Source of the DNA: Cellulomonas sp. NS3
Lineage (GTDB): Bacteria; Actinomycetota; Actinomycetes; Actinomycetales; Cellulomonadaceae
Assembly (NCBI RefSeq): GCF_024757985.1
Contig: NZ_CP103289.1
Coordinates: forward strand, 744,001-808,000
DNA: 64,000 nucleotides
Direction: 5' to 3'
Shown one piece after another: positions 24,428-33,109 of this stretch. Position 1 is the stretch's first letter. Each line of letters begins with the position of its first letter. The notes under the pieces are model-generated. The model searched no databases. It saw only the letters and a program-made list of their open reading frames with translations, and was not told the DNA's origin. Position numbers and translations under genes: made by a program.

Positions 24428-25722
24428 TGACTACGGGCACCGGGCCGGAGCTCGGGCAGGCCGTCACGGGGACGCCGGACACCCCGCTCGCCGAGGGCGC
24501 CGGGACGCTGACCGGGGCCGGTGGCGCCGTCGGGCACGGGATCACCGAGGGCGACGCGACCGCCGTCGTCGCCCCGCCCCGGCACACCTCGCCGCTGCTG
24601 CGCCGCCGCGGGGCCGTCGCCGGCGCCGGGCCGGACGCGGGCGTCGCGTGGCACTACGGGGACCCCACCGCCGAGCAGCGCGCGCTGACCCGCGGGGGAG
24701 CGGTCGTCGACCAGTCGCACCTCGGTGTGGTCCGCGTCGCCGGCCCGGACCGGCTCACGTGGCTGCACTCGATCACGTCGCAGCACCTCACCGGCCTCGC
24801 GCCCCGGACCTCGACCGAGCTGCTCGTGCTGAGCCCGCAGGGGCACGTCGAGCACGCCGCGGGCGTCGTCGACGACGGCGAGGCGACCTGGCTGGTCACC
24901 GAGGGCGCGCACGCCCCGACCCTCGCGGCGTGGCTGGACCGCATGCGCTTCACGCTGCGTGTCGAGGTCGCCGACGTGACCGACGACTGGGCCGCGATCG
25001 GCGAGCCGGTCTCCGCCGAGGGCGCCGAGGGCGAGCCGATCACCTGGCGCGACCCGTGGCCGCACACCGCCCCGGGCGGCACCCGCTACGGGCCCGACGA
25101 CGCGCAGCACCCCGGGCTCGACCGCGCGTGGCGGCTCGTGCTCGTGCCGCGCGCCGAGCTCGCCGAGGCCGTCGCCGCGCGCGAGGCCGCCGGCTGGCCG
25201 CTCGTCGGCACGTGGGCCAGCGAGGCCGTGCGCGTCGAGGCGTGGCGCCCACGGCTCGGCCGTGAGGTCGACCACCGCTCGATCCCGCACGAGCTCGACT
25301 GGCTCCGCACCGCGGTGCACCTCGTCAAGGGCTGCTACCGCGGGCAGGAGACCGTCGCGCGCGTGCACAACCTCGGGCGGCCACCGCGCCGGCTCGTGAT
25401 GCTGCACCTGGACGGGTCCGGTCACCTGCTGCCCGAGCCGGGTGCGGAGGTCCGCGAGCTCGGGGACCTCGCGAGCGGCGGGCAGGCCGGACGCGCGGTG
25501 GGTCACGTGACGAGCGTCGCGCGGCACCACGAGCTCGGCCCCGTCGCGCTCGCGGTCGTCAAGCGCTCGACCCCCGTCGACGCCCAGCTCGTCGTCGACT
25601 GCGACGGCGGCGCCGTCGCAGCCGGGCAGGAGGTCGTCGTCGCGGGTGAGGGGGTCTCGGCCGACCGGCCCGCCGCCCGCGGACCCCTGACGCGCGGCCT
25701 GGGGCAGCGCCCCAGCCTGTGA
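24427..25722 (+). CDS. ygfZ: YgfZ-type folate-binding protein for Fe-S enzymes
   Basis: A 431-residue member of the YgfZ/GcvT family, which uses a tetrahydrofolate-binding fold and one reactive Cys to help assemble or repair Fe-S proteins. The signature KGCYRGQETVARVHNLGRPPRRL is present with its Cys. Earlier segments DQSHLGVVRVAGPDRLTWLHS and LVLSPQGHVEHA fit the GcvT-like fold. A 60-residue low-complexity N-terminus precedes the domain. The ATG overlaps the previous stop (ATGA). Confidence 0.93.
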   Translation: MTTGTGPELGQAVTGTPDTPLAEGAGTLTGAGGAVGHGITEGDATAVVAPPRHTSPLLRRRGAVAGAGPDAGVAWHYGDPTAEQRALTRGGAVVDQSHLGVVRVAGPDRLTWLHSITSQHLTGLAPRTSTELLVLSPQGHVEHAAGVVDDGEATWLVTEGAHAPTLAAWLDRMRFTLRVEVADVTDDWAAIGEPVSAEGAEGEPITWRDPWPHTAPGGTRYGPDDAQHPGLDRAWRLVLVPRAELAEAVAAREAAGWPLVGTWASEAVRVEAWRPRLGREVDHRSIPHELDWLRTAVHLVKGCYRGQETVARVHNLGRPPRRLVMLHLDGSGHLLPEPGAEVRELGDLASGGQAGRAVGHVTSVARHHELGPVALAVVKRSTPVDAQLVVDCDGGAVAAGQEVVVAGEGVSADRPAARGPLTRGLGQRPSL

Positions 25723-25744
25723 CCGTCCGGGCGGTGGTGCGCGC

Positions 25745-26875
25745 GTGAGCGAGGCAGCCGCGCCGGACGAGCCGGGGCTCCGCCGCGCGGCTCGCGTGCT
25801 CGTCTCGGCGCGCGTGCGCCAGGGCCGGGCCCGCGTGCGGACGTCGTTCGTGCCGACGCTGCAGGCCGCCGTCGCCGCCGGGCTGTCGTGGGCGCTCGCG
25901 TACTACGTGCTCGGCCACGAGTTCCCGTTCTTCGCGCCGGTGTGCGCGTGGGTCGCGCTGGGCTTCAGCGCGGACCGCCAGGTGCGCCGCGTCGCGGAGC
26001 TCGCGGTCGGCGTCGCGATCGGCGTCGGGCTCGGGGACCTCGTCGTGCACGCCATCGGGAGCGGCTTCTGGCAGGTCGCGCTCGTGCTGTTCGTGTCCGC
26101 GATGCTGGCCCGGTTCATCGACCGCGGGCCGGTGCTGACCACGCAGGCGGGCGTGCAGGCGATCGTCATCGTCGGCCTGCCGGCGCTCGCCGCGTCCGGC
26201 AGCAGCCCGCTCGGGCGGTGGACCGACGCGCTCGTCGGCGGTCTCGTGGCGCTCGCGGTCGCGGCGCTGAGCCCCGACGACCCCCGCCGCCGGCCGCGCG
26301 CGCAGGCCCGGCAGGCGGTGCTCGAGCTCGCCGGGATGCTCGACGTGCTGGCCCGCGGGCTGCGGACCGGCTCGGCGCACGACGTCGAGGACGCCCTGAT
26401 CCGGGGCCGCGCGTCGCAGCCCGCGCTCGACGACTGGCGGGAGGGCGCCGCGAACGCCCGGAACCTCGCGCGGGTCTCGCCCGCGGGCCGCCGGCACCGC
26501 GACGAGCTCGGCGCGCTCGGGGCCTCGGCGGTCTACGTCGACCGGGCGATGCGCAACGCGCGGGTGCTCGCCCGGCGCGCGCTGTCCGCGGTCGAGGGCG
26601 GCCGCGACCGGGACCTCGCCGGGGCCGCCGCGACCGTCGACTCCCTCGCGCGCGCCGCGGAGCAGCTCGCGGGGGACCTCGGGGCGGGCACCGACGCCGA
26701 GGGGACCCGCCGGGCGCTGCTCGCGGTGGCCCAGCGCCTCGACCCGTTCCGGCTCGCGCCCGACGACTGGCAGGTGCAGAGCCTCGTGCTGCTCGTGCGC
26801 TCGCTCACCGTGGACCTCCTCGAGGCCGCGGGCGTGCCCGAGGGGCAGGCGCGCGAGGCGCTGCCGGAGCTCTGA
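25745..26875 (+). CDS. FUSC/aromatic-acid-exporter-like membrane protein
   Basis: A 376-residue protein. After a basic N-terminus come about five TM helices (TLQAAVAAGLSWALAYYVLG, FFAPVCAWVALGFS, LAVGVAIGVGLGDLVV, FWQVALVLFVSAML, GVQAIVIVGLPALA) typical of the DUF939/FUSC half-unit. The C-terminal 190 residues are cytoplasmic and helical, rich in Arg, Ala and Glu. Such proteins are thought to export aromatic acids. It follows ygfZ by 22 bp and may be co-transcribed. Confidence 0.8.
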   Translation: MSEAAAPDEPGLRRAARVLVSARVRQGRARVRTSFVPTLQAAVAAGLSWALAYYVLGHEFPFFAPVCAWVALGFSADRQVRRVAELAVGVAIGVGLGDLVVHAIGSGFWQVALVLFVSAMLARFIDRGPVLTTQAGVQAIVIVGLPALAASGSSPLGRWTDALVGGLVALAVAALSPDDPRRRPRAQARQAVLELAGMLDVLARGLRTGSAHDVEDALIRGRASQPALDDWREGAANARNLARVSPAGRRHRDELGALGASAVYVDRAMRNARVLARRALSAVEGGRDRDLAGAAATVDSLARAAEQLAGDLGAGTDAEGTRRALLAVAQRLDPFRLAPDDWQVQSLVLLVRSLTVDLLEAAGVPEGQAREALPEL

Positions 26876-26964
26876 GGGGCGCCGCGCTCCGAGGCCCCGG
26901 CCCTGGTGCGATCCCGCACCTGGACCCGGACCTGGACCGGACCTGGACCGGGGACCGCGGACCC

Positions 26965-27042
26965 GCTCCCGGGACCCTGGTACCGCTGCCGCTCCCGGGA
27001 CCCTGGTACCGCTGCCGCTCCCGGGACCCCGGTTCCGCTGCC
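26965..27042. repeat. Three 26-bp tandem repeats
   Basis: The unit begins GCTCCCGGGACCCTGG and ends TACCGCTGCC; copies at 26965-26990 and 26991-27016 are identical and the third (27017-27042) differs at two positions. Just upstream, a shorter GGACCTGGACC repetition runs from about 26917 to 26952. All lie between the FUSC and DUF2516 genes. Confidence 0.85.
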
Positions 27043-27093
27043 GGTCCCGTGGGCCGCTGGGTCCGCTGCGCGCCGGGCACGTAGGCTCAGCCC

Positions 27094-27438
27094 GTGATCG
27101 GTGCCGTGCAGACCCTCGTCTACGTCGCGTTCTACGTCGTCATCTTCCTGCTGGCGGTGTGGGCGCTGATCGACCTGCTGCGCCGGCCGGCCGGGGCGTT
27201 CGTGAGCGCCGGCAAGCGGACCAAGAAGTTCTGGGGGATCCTCCTGGGCGCCGCCACGCTGCTCGCGTTCGTCGCGCTGCCCTACCCGATCGGCTACGGG
27301 TACCTCAGCTTCCTCGCGCTCGGCAGCGCCGTCGCCGCCGTCGTGTACCTCGTCGACGTGAAGCCGGCCATCACCCCGTACTCGGGCGGACGCGGACCTC
27401 GTGGGCGTGGACCGTCGGGCCCGCGCGGCGGCTGGTGA
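27094..27438 (+). CDS. DUF2516 family membrane protein
   Basis: A 114-residue protein with three TM segments ([57 protein letters not shown]) and a Gly/Pro/Arg tail containing [13 protein letters not shown], as in the actinobacterial DUF2516 family. Function is unknown. GTG start 6 nt after TAGGCT (27082-27087). Confidence 0.85.
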   Translation: MIGAVQTLVYVAFYVVIFLLAVWALIDLLRRPAGAFVSAGKRTKKFWGILLGAATLLAFVALPYPIGYGYLSFLALGSAVAAVVYLVDVKPAITPYSGGRGPRGRGPSGPRGGW

Positions 27439-27463
27439 CCGGTCCGGCGCGGCGGTCGCGGCC

Positions 27464-27904
27464 GTGAGGGCCGTGGTCCAGCGCGTCACGCGCGCGTCGG
27501 TCACGGTCGACGGGGAGGTCGTCGGGCGGCTCGACCAGCCGGGGCTCGTCGCCCTCGTCGGGGTGACGCCCGGCGACGGGCCGGCGCAGGTCGAGCTCGT
27601 CGCCCGCAAGATCGCGGACCTGCGGATCCTGCGCGACGAGCAGTCCGTGCTCGACGCGGGCGCGCCCGTGCTCGTCGTCAGCCAGTTCACCCTCTACGCC
27701 GACACCCGCAAGGGCCGCCGGCCCACGTGGAACGCCGCCGCGCCCGGGCCCGTCGCCGAGCCGCTCGTGGACGCCGTCGTCGAAGCGCTGCGGGCGCGGG
27801 GCATCGAGGTGGCGACCGGGGTGTTCGGGGCCGACATGGCCGTCGAGCTCGTCAACGACGGGCCCGTGACGATCCTGCTGGAGTCGGTGCCCGAGCCCGC
27901 GTGA
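27464..27904 (+). CDS. dtd: D-aminoacyl-tRNA deacylase
   Basis: A 146-residue Dtd that removes D-amino acids (and Gly from tRNA-Ala) from mischarged tRNA. Motifs: [21 protein letters not shown] at the N-terminus, [15 protein letters not shown] and [11 protein letters not shown] with the conserved Gly-Pro cross-subunit motif region. The GTG at 27464 is selected because the family starts with MRAVVQRV; it overlaps no neighbour and lies 25 bp after the DUF2516 stop. Confidence 0.95.
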   Translation: MRAVVQRVTRASVTVDGEVVGRLDQPGLVALVGVTPGDGPAQVELVARKIADLRILRDEQSVLDAGAPVLVVSQFTLYADTRKGRRPTWNAAAPGPVAEPLVDAVVEALRARGIEVATGVFGADMAVELVNDGPVTILLESVPEPA

Positions 27905-27955
27905 GGTCAGGCGGTGCCCGCAGCGGCGACCGCGAGCGTCCCGGACAACCGTCCA

Positions 27956-27983
27956 CATTCCGGGCGCCTTTGCTCCCGGAATG
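27956..27983. terminator. 9-bp inverted repeat downstream of dtd
   Basis: CATTCCGGG (27956-27964) and CCCGGAATG (27975-27983) flank a T-containing 10-nt loop, 52 bp after the dtd stop. A terminator is the simplest reading. The rest of 27905-28192 shows no gene. Confidence 0.5.
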
Positions 27984-28192
27984 CCCTGCGGCGCACGTTC
28001 CTCCAGGTCAGAGCCGTTGCGCCGGTCGGGTGAACACCGGGTCGCCCCCGTGGACACCGCACCGGGCGGTGCCATCGTGAGCGCCGCGCACGGTCCCACG
28101 GTCTTCCGGCGGAGTCACCGGCGGACGAGGGCACCGGGTCGGGGTGGGTCGGTGCGCGCCCGGCGGCCGGCGCACCGGCAGGGGGACAGCAC

Positions 28193-30136
28193 ATGCACGA
28201 GACAGCCATCCGGACCGCGAGGGTCGTGCTCGGCCCGTTCGTCGACGACGCCGGGGCGCCGTGGAGCGGCGCGGTGACGGTCACGTCGTCGACCGCGCGG
28301 GTCTGGGCGTCCACCGGAGCCGTCGTCGCGCCCCGGCCGGTGCCCGTCGCGCTCGCCGCCGACGGGACGGCGACGCTCGACCTGCCCGTCACGGACCAGC
28401 CGGGCTTCACCGACGGGGCCGGGCGCGCGCTCACCGGGTGGACCTACACGGTCGACGTCGCGCTCGACGGGGCGCCCTACGCCCGGCACACGTTCGCCCT
28501 GCCGTCGCGGGTCGCGGCCGGCGGGCCGGTGCGGCTCGTCGTGCTGCCCGACGGCGGCAGCGTGGCGGCTCCGGTCGGCGTGCCGGCTCCGGTCGGCGTG
28601 CCGGCTCCGGTCGGCGCGCCGGTTGCCGCGACCGGGACGGGACCTGGCTCGGCGGTGGCGTCGGTGCCCGCGTCCGGACCGACCTCGGCGGGCGCGTCGG
28701 GCCCCGCGCCGGTGCCGGACCGCACCGAGGTGCCCGCGTCGGGCCTCGCGTCCGCGCCCGGCCCGACTCCCGTGCCGGGCGCACGGCCGGCGTGGCCGGC
28801 CCTGAGCCCGCCGCCGGGGGCCCGCCCGGCACCCGGACGCGCCCAGGACCGCGCGCTGTCGCGGCGGGAGACGTTCCGCGCGGGTGCCGTCGCGCTCGGC
28901 GCCGCGGCGCTGACCGGGTGGGCCGCGTCGCCCGTCGGTGCGGCGCCCACCGCCCGCACCGCCGCCGCGCCGAGCCCGGAGCCCGTGGTCCCGGCGCTCG
29001 CCGGGGCCGTGACGCTCGGGCAGGTCGTCGAGCAGGACGTGACGATCGGGTCGGTCGAGAAGCCGCGGACGCTGCGGATCAGGTCGTCCGGCGCCGGGGG
29101 GAGCGAGCGCAGCCCCGACCAGTACGACTCGACGGGGCGGATCGTGCTCGAGTCCTACCAGCCGCACTTCAAGTGGTACGGGGAGTCGATCCGGGTCCAG
29201 CTCAAGGACCCCCGCGCCAAGGGGATGCTCGCGTACCAGGCGCACTGGCCGACCCCGCACTACGCCGGCGGCGACTTCTCGGGGCGCGCGGTGCACCCGA
29301 AGGACCCGGTCACGATCGCCTGGATCGGCGCGCACTTCCTCGACAACGACGACCCCATGCAGCTGCGCAACAACCTGCGCCACGGGCACCTGAACTTCGA
29401 GGTGCCCGACTCGCGCGGCGACCTGCAGACGCGCTTCGAGATCAAGCTCATCGACACGGTCACGGGCAGGATCGGCACGGACCGCTCGGCGATCCGGACG
29501 AACCTCGCCGACTTCGAGCACCAGGTCGGCGCCGCGGGCGAGCAGCTGCGGATCGTGGGCAGCGACAGCCGGAACAAGGACCTCGCGTTCAGCCTCGAGC
29601 ACGGGCCGAACCAGCCGCGGTGGGTGCTGCGGGCGGCGGCGGGTGGCGCACGGCTGCAGTTCCGGCGGTACGCGCCCGGCGCGGTGCACGTCGACTCCCC
29701 GCTGCAGCTCGACCCGGGTGACGGGCGGGTCCTCGTCGGCGGCGACGAGGGCTCGGCGGGCGGACTCGTCGTGCGACGGCGCGACGGCGTGGCGCTGACC
29801 GTGCAGACCCTCCTGCCCGGTGGGCACGGGATCCTGGTGAGCGGGCCAGCCGGGGACCCGACGGCGCGGGTCGTCGAGGGGGATGCGACCGGGGACGCGA
29901 TCCGGCGCTTGGTCGTCCAGGTCGACGGCACGATCGCGTGGGGCGACGGGAGCGCCGAGCGCGACACCCTGCTCTACCGGCGGGGGCCCCACCAGCTCGG
30001 GACCGACGGCGGGGTGTTCCTGCGCGACAGCGGCGTGCCCGACGCGGCCCCCACGGGCGGGGTGCTGTTCGTGCAGGACGGCGCGCTGAGGTACCGCGGG
30101 TCGGCGGGGACGGTGACGACGCTCGCGGCGGCCTGA
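28193..30136 (+). CDS. Chimeric protein: phage-tail-like N-terminal domain, internal Tat-like motif, beta-rich C-terminus
   Basis: A 647-residue protein. Residues 1-125 (TARVVLGPFVDDAGAPWSG; DGTATLDLPVTDQPGF; GWTYTVDVALDG) resemble the N-terminal beta domain of actinophage tail-fibre or minor tail proteins. A Pro/Ala/Gly linker follows, with an 18-bp DNA repeat coding VGVPAP near 28566-28620. At residues about 222-250 a twin-arginine segment SRRETFRAGAVALGAAALTGW ends in VGAAP, exactly like a Tat signal but internal. The last 350 residues are beta-rich with no catalytic motif (LRNNLRHGHLNFEVPD; DGGVFLRDSGVPDAAPTGGVLFVQDGALRYRG is split over the end). ATG follows a GGGGGA site. No other phage genes are nearby, so it is not an intact prophage. 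Confidence 0.75.
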   Translation: MHETAIRTARVVLGPFVDDAGAPWSGAVTVTSSTARVWASTGAVVAPRPVPVALAADGTATLDLPVTDQPGFTDGAGRALTGWTYTVDVALDGAPYARHTFALPSRVAAGGPVRLVVLPDGGSVAAPVGVPAPVGVPAPVGAPVAATGTGPGSAVASVPASGPTSAGASGPAPVPDRTEVPASGLASAPGPTPVPGARPAWPALSPPPGARPAPGRAQDRALSRRETFRAGAVALGAAALTGWAASPVGAAPTARTAAAPSPEPVVPALAGAVTLGQVVEQDVTIGSVEKPRTLRIRSSGAGGSERSPDQYDSTGRIVLESYQPHFKWYGESIRVQLKDPRAKGMLAYQAHWPTPHYAGGDFSGRAVHPKDPVTIAWIGAHFLDNDDPMQLRNNLRHGHLNFEVPDSRGDLQTRFEIKLIDTVTGRIGTDRSAIRTNLADFEHQVGAAGEQLRIVGSDSRNKDLAFSLEHGPNQPRWVLRAAAGGARLQFRRYAPGAVHVDSPLQLDPGDGRVLVGGDEGSAGGLVVRRRDGVALTVQTLLPGGHGILVSGPAGDPTARVVEGDATGDAIRRLVVQVDGTIAWGDGSAERDTLLYRRGPHQLGTDGGVFLRDSGVPDAAPTGGVLFVQDGALRYRGSAGTVTTLAAA

Positions 30137-30163
30137 GCGGCCGGCTTCAGGAGGGGACCGGGT

Positions 30164-30454
30164 TCAGGAGGGGCTCGACGCCTCGCCCGGGTGGTCGTCG
30201 GCGGCGTGCGACGGCGCAGGGTGCGACGAGGCGTCGTGCGGTGGGGTCGTGTCCGGCGTGGGCGCCGGCCCCCGCTCGATCCGCCACCCGCCGACCTCGG
30301 CGTACGACGAGTCGCGGATCGTGTCGTGCTGGCCGTCGGTCAGGGGGTAGTGCTTGAGGTTGCCGGCCCAGTAGCGCAGCGCGCGGCCGAGCTCGTCGAG
30401 CACGGTCTGGTCGGGTGTCGCGTCGTCGAGCTCGACCTCGAACGTGAAGCGCAT
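30164..30454 (-). CDS. Small conserved hypothetical protein
   Basis: A 96-residue protein whose first 60 residues look folded (MRFTFEVELDDATPDQTVLDELGRALRYWAGNLKHYPL is the opening stretch, here cut: DDATPDQTVLDELGRALRYW) and whose last 35 are Pro/Ala/His-rich and disordered. GAGGAAGGA precedes the ATG. No family recognised. Convergent with the phage-tail-like gene, 27 bp apart. Confidence 0.7.
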   Translation of the reverse strand: MRFTFEVELDDATPDQTVLDELGRALRYWAGNLKHYPLTDGQHDTIRDSSYAEVGGWRIERGPAPTPDTTPPHDASSHPAPSHAADDHPGEASSPS

Positions 30455-30622
30455 GGCGGGTCCTTCCTCGTCGGGGGTGGACGTCCCGATCGTCCCGCGG
30501 GGTGGGCGTCCGCGAAAGCCGGGGCGGGTTCGGGCGGGGCGGGGACGCCAGCGCGCGGCTCTGCCACGGCGCTCGCGCGGTCCGGCGTCGCGGTAGCCGC
30601 AGGTCCGGGGCAGCATGGCCGC

Positions 30623-31150
30623 ATGAAGATCGACGCGGTCCAGGGGGACCTCACGCGGGAGCGGGTCGACGCGATCGTCAACGCCGCGAACTCGACCCTG
30701 CTCGGCGGCGGCGGGGTCGACGGCGCTATCCACGCCGCCGCCGGACCGGCGCTGCTCGAGGAGTGCCGGCGCGTGCGGAGGACCGCGTTCCCGGACGGGC
30801 TCCCCGTCGGAGAGGCGGTCGCGACGGGCGCCGGGGCGCTCGCGGCGCGGTGGGTCGTCCACACCGTGGGGCCGAGCTGGAACCGGGGGCAGCGCGACGA
30901 GGCGCAGCTCGCGTCCTGCTTCACGCGGTCGCTCGACGTCGCCGCCGAGGTCGGGGCGCGGTCCGTCGCGTTCCCCGCGGTGAGCGCCGGCGCCTACGGC
31001 TGGGCGATGGGCACCGTCGCCGCCGTCGCGGTGCGGGCGGTGCGGGACTGGGACGCGGCGCGGCCCGGGGAGGTCGACCTCGTGCGGTTCGTGCTGTTCG
31101 GCACGGCGGCGCTCGCGGAGTTCGAGCGGGCGCTCGGCACGGAGGTCTGA
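30623..31150 (+). CDS. Macro-domain protein (ADP-ribose / O-acetyl-ADP-ribose deacetylase-like)
   Basis: A single 175-residue macro domain. The ADP-ribose-binding loops are present: QGDLTRERVDAIVNAANS, LLGGGGVDGAIHAAAG and VAFPAVSAGAYGWAMG. Members of the MacroD/YmdB type deacetylate O-acetyl-ADP-ribose or remove ADP-ribose from proteins or nucleic acids. No ADP-ribosyltransferase partner gene is adjacent, so a housekeeping role is likelier than a toxin-antitoxin role. Confidence 0.93.
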   Translation: MKIDAVQGDLTRERVDAIVNAANSTLLGGGGVDGAIHAAAGPALLEECRRVRRTAFPDGLPVGEAVATGAGALAARWVVHTVGPSWNRGQRDEAQLASCFTRSLDVAAEVGARSVAFPAVSAGAYGWAMGTVAAVAVRAVRDWDAARPGEVDLVRFVLFGTAALAEFERALGTEV

Positions 31151-31174
31151 GCGGCGGGCCCGCGCGTCGTGCTG

Positions 31175-31384
31175 TCAGCGGCGCGGCGCGCTGTGCCAGC
31201 GGAGGGTGAGCCAGCCTGCAGCCGCGAACGCGACCCAGGAGAAGCTCGCCGACGGGCCGAGCGGCGGCGCGTCCCGGGCGCCGAACCACCACATCGCGCA
31301 GCCCAGGACGAACAGGCCGACGGCGGCGGAGATCAGCGCGGAACGGTTCGGGACGTAGCGCGGGCGGCGGTCGGCGGGGTGCAC
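31175..31384 (-). CDS. Small two-span membrane protein
   Basis: A 69-residue protein with two TM segments (SALISAAVGLFVLGCAMWWFG and FSWVAFAAAGWLTLRW) and a basic end. GTG at 31384 is chosen because TACGGT (31391-31396, minus) lies exactly 6 nt upstream; GTG at 31390 is directly against that element. Convergent with the macro-domain gene. Function unknown. Confidence 0.65.
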   Translation of the reverse strand: MHPADRRPRYVPNRSALISAAVGLFVLGCAMWWFGARDAPPLGPSASFSWVAFAAAGWLTLRWHSAPRR

Positions 31385-31447
31385 GGGCACACCGTAGGGG
31401 ACGACGCGCGTCGCCCAGGGCCTGCAGCGGCGCGACGCGCGTCGGGC

Positions 31448-31467
31448 CGCCCGCGGGGAGGCGGGCG
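31448..31467 (-). terminator. Short GC hairpin after the aldo/keto reductase
   Basis: CGCCCGC (31448-31454) and GCGGGCG (31461-31467) around a 6-nt loop, 25 bp downstream of the reductase stop. Confidence 0.45.
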
Positions 31468-31491
31468 ACCCGACGTCGGTGGTGCGGTGGG

Positions 31492-32358
31492 TCAGGCGAC
31501 GGCGGCGTCGAGCTCCGCGATCTCCTCCGGGCCGAGGATCAGGTCTGCGGCCTTGACCGAGTCCTGGATCGTCTCGGGGCGCGACGAGCCCGGGATCGGG
31601 ATGACGACCGGTGCCTGCGCGAGCTCCCACGCGAGCGCGACCTGCTGCGGGCTGACCCCGTGCGCGGCCGCGACGCGCTCGAACGCGCCGTGCGTGTCGC
31701 CGAGCGAGGACGCCTTCGAGATCCCGCCGAGCGGGCTCCACGGCAGGAACGCGAGGCCGAGCTGAGCGCACAGCTCCAGCTCGGGCTGCGACGATCGGAA
31801 CGCCGGGGAGTACTGGTTCTGCACCGACGTCAGGCGCCCCCCGAGCACGTCCTGGGCCTCGCGGATCTGCTCCGGGTTCGCGTTCGAGATGCCGGCGAGG
31901 CGGATCTTGCCCGCGTCGAGGAACTCGTTGAGGACCCCGACCGACTCGGCGTAGGGGACCTCCGGGTCGGGGCGGTGGAACTGGTAGAGGCCGATCGCCT
32001 CGACGCCGAGCCGCTGGAGCGACGCGTCGAGCGCCTTGCGGAGGTGGTCGGGCGAGCCGTCGACGTACCAGGAGCCGTCGCCGGGGCGCAGGTGGCCGCC
32101 CTTGGTCGCGACGAGCACCTCGGAGGCGTCGCCGCCCCACGTGCGCAGCGCCTCCGCGATGAGCTCCTCGTTGTGGCCGACGTCGGTCGCCGTCAGGTGG
32201 TACGCGTCCGCGGTGTCGATCAGCGTGACGCCCGCGTCGAGCGCGGCGTGGATGGTGGCCAGGGCGCGGTCGCGGTCGGGGCGGCCCTCGATCGACAGGG
32301 GCATCCCGCCGAGTCCGATGGCGCTGACCGTGACGTCTCCGAGCTGTCGTGTCTGCAT
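31492..32358 (-). CDS. Aldo/keto reductase
   Basis: A 288-residue NADPH-dependent (beta/alpha)8 reductase. Catalytic tetrad residues are visible: Asp and Tyr in LIDTADAYH, Lys in VLVATKGGH, and His in LYQFHRPDP. Cofactor-binding segments are WSPLGGISKAS and IPGSSRPETIQDSVKA. Substrate cannot be deduced. No operon partner on either side, and a short terminator follows. Confidence 0.93.
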   Translation of the reverse strand: MQTRQLGDVTVSAIGLGGMPLSIEGRPDRDRALATIHAALDAGVTLIDTADAYHLTATDVGHNEELIAEALRTWGGDASEVLVATKGGHLRPGDGSWYVDGSPDHLRKALDASLQRLGVEAIGLYQFHRPDPEVPYAESVGVLNEFLDAGKIRLAGISNANPEQIREAQDVLGGRLTSVQNQYSPAFRSSQPELELCAQLGLAFLPWSPLGGISKASSLGDTHGAFERVAAAHGVSPQQVALAWELAQAPVVIPIPGSSRPETIQDSVKAADLILGPEEIAELDAAVA

Positions 32359-32542
32359 GCGGTCCAGTCTGCGTCGTATCGGTTCGACCGGCAGCGCGAG
32401 CGTGCGCAGGTTCGCGGGGAGCGGAGCCGGTCCCCCGGGGAGCCGTGCCGGACCGGGGTCGGACCGCCCGGCTGCGTCGTCCGCGTCGGCGGGGCGAGCG
32501 GGGACCGCGGCCCGTCGGTGCCCGCTCCTCGTGCGACGCCCG

Positions 32543-33043
32543 CTACCCCGGCTCCGCGCACCGGCGGAGGATCTCGTCGACGACCTGCTCGACCGGGGCG
32601 GTGGAGTCGATCGGGATGCCGTCCGCCGGGACGTCCGACCTCGTCGCGTGCCACCGGACGATGCGCTCTCGTTCCGTCGGCCGGCCGCCGCCCCACTCCC
32701 CGTCCGGCCGCGCGTCGAGCCGCCGGTGCAGCGTCTCCAGGTCGACCTCGAGGACGAAGACGCCGTCGAACAGGTCGAGGAACGCCGGGAAGTTCCGTGA
32801 GCCGCCGCAGAAGAACGTGGCCTCGTGGCGCTGGTCGGTGGCGAGGGCGCGGACCCGGGTCACGTCCCAGAGGTGGTTCTCGTGGGCACCGACCTCCGTC
32901 GGCTCACCGGTGCGCGGGTCGCCCTGGTAGGCGAGCTCCCGGTCCCCGTGGACGACGTGGTGGCCGCGCCGCTCCAGCTCCTCGGCCACGGTGGTCTTGC
33001 CGGTGCCGGAGAGGCCCTCGACCAGGTAGTTCCGTATGCCCAT
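32543..33043 (-). CDS. P-loop nucleotide kinase-like protein
   Basis: A 166-residue AAA/shikimate-kinase-like fold. Walker A is VEGLSGTGKTTVAEEL; GHHVVHGDRELAY and VFVLEVDLETLHRRLDAR resemble the acceptor and lid regions of small-molecule or nucleoside kinases. TACCGT lies 5 nt before the ATG. Substrate unknown. Confidence 0.85.
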   Translation of the reverse strand: MGIRNYLVEGLSGTGKTTVAEELERRGHHVVHGDRELAYQGDPRTGEPTEVGAHENHLWDVTRVRALATDQRHEATFFCGGSRNFPAFLDLFDGVFVLEVDLETLHRRLDARPDGEWGGGRPTERERIVRWHATRSDVPADGIPIDSTAPVEQVVDEILRRCAEPG

Positions 33044-33109
33044 GCGGGACGGTACGACGAGGGAGCGCGAGGCGCCGACCGCTTTTCCGAGAGGGAAGCC
33101 CGCCGGGCG

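Noticed and set aside
28193-30136. Prophage remnant
   Set aside because: Only one phage-tail-like domain is seen; no terminase, capsid, portal or integrase lies nearby and flanking genes are ordinary chromosomal ones.
30623-31150. DarTG-like toxin-antitoxin locus around the macro-domain gene
   Set aside because: No DarT-type ADP-ribosyltransferase is adjacent; the macro protein is the stand-alone deacetylase type.
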